The position numbers were made by a program, and so were the translations under genes. Positions 63,481 to 64,000 of a stretch of DNA of 64,000 nucleotides are shown one piece after another (position 1 is the first letter of the stretch; each line of letters opens with the position of its first letter). This stretch comes from Chara braunii. Its lineage: Eukaryota > Streptophyta > Charophyceae > Charales > Characeae. The DNA lies in the NCBI GenBank assembly GCA_003427395.1, contig BFEA01000278.1, positions 1,758,270-1,822,269 on the forward strand. Reading direction: 5' to 3'. The notes beneath the pieces are model-generated. The model worked only from the letters and a program-made list of their open reading frames with translations. It searched no databases and was not told the origin of the DNA.

Positions 63481-64000
63481 GTCAAGGCCAAGGAAAAATG
63501 GGCTACGGCAAGCCCGGAAGGCTAGAAAGGAGCAATTTCGGCAAGAGACAAGTAAGGACGGGAAACGGCAACCATGAGATGAGATCTCACGGCCTAGAAA
63601 AATCAGCATACATGTAGAAATGATGGGACCCCCAAGGGTAAGGGGGCCCAAAAAATGAAAATGGGACGCCGTCCGGAATGTTGCCGGGGACCAAATGGGT
63701 CCAAATAATAAAAATTGGAAAAATGAAACACGCGCGGGGGGGACCGTCGGGGGGACAAGGAAATGGAAATAGCATGTAGAAAAATGGCGGGGACTTGGGA
63801 TGTACCAAGGGAACCATGCGGAAACACAAGGAATAATTATGCAAGCGAGCGACACTGTCGAGATCAAGGATCTAGACGGTGGAAAATATCAGCACCACTA
63901 GTGGGAGCAAGTGAGGGAGCCATGAGAGAAAGAAAAAATGAATAAGGGTGTTGGGAAGGCTGCTCAACAGTCCTGGATATTTCGGACTACCAAGACATAA
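63481..64000. other. Stretch without a supported gene
   Basis: Purine-rich sequence. Overlapping minus-strand frames (63463-63867) are proline/phenylalanine-rich and resemble nothing known. The window ends inside this sequence. Confidence 0.4.

Overview
This window is eukaryotic nuclear DNA, dominated by repeats and decayed mobile-element genes. It has long introns with GT..AG borders, dense microsatellites, tRNA-headed SINEs, MITE-like inverted-repeat elements, a LINE and a satellite array. No bacterial operon, rRNA gene or intact tRNA gene is visible. Short plant-type telomeric motifs (AAACCCTAAACCCT at 28343-28356, similar ones near 18594, 18751 and 36445), a DNMT3-like cytosine methyltransferase fragment and a LINE ORF1 with a plant-like layout suggest a streptophyte, perhaps a charophyte alga such as Chara. 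That guess is inference with low to moderate confidence. The assembly carries artefacts: three 38-bp Nextera/Tn5 mosaic-end junctions, isolated N bases and a 36-bp N run.

Layout. 0-8.1 kb: repeats (SINEs, a MITE, tandem duplications, and an element with ~100-bp inverted arms at 6.57 and 7.62 kb). 8.3-27.0 kb, + strand: a decayed multi-exon DUF3987-family gene (P-loop ATPase-like) with an 8.3-kb first gap, carrying in-frame stops and a frameshift. 29.15-37.2 kb, + strand: a decayed multi-exon KDZ (Kyakuja-Dileera-Zisupton) transposase gene with CxC-type cysteine clusters, a chromodomain split by an intron, and the catalytic region. Introns of both genes hold at least eight copies of one MITE family with CTAGGCTACCAG termini and 8-bp target duplications. 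39.4-42.9 kb: an ~82-bp satellite array. 43.1-47.0 kb, - strand: a decayed LINE cut off inside reverse-transcriptase motif A, close to the satellite. 47.4-48.3 kb: a hairpin-headed repeat between TA microsatellites. 49.1-56.3 kb, - strand: three decayed coding blocks, one a DUF7869-like transposase-like gene and two unrecognised. 57-58.8 kb: ~490-bp tandem repeats and a large foldback. 60.9-61.4 kb, + strand: the DNMT3-like fragment. 61.6-64 kb: short tandem and inverted repeats.

How the parts relate. The DUF3987 and KDZ genes are adjacent, on the same strand, and decayed in the same way (phase-consistent exon borders, in-frame stops). They may be two genes of one very large DNA transposon, which is the most interesting hypothesis here. 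Many in-frame stops across all element genes could be explained by C-to-T change at CAG, CAA or CGA codons, as expected of cytosine-methylated repeats. All exon models come from reading the sequence by eye; no alignment or database search was run.
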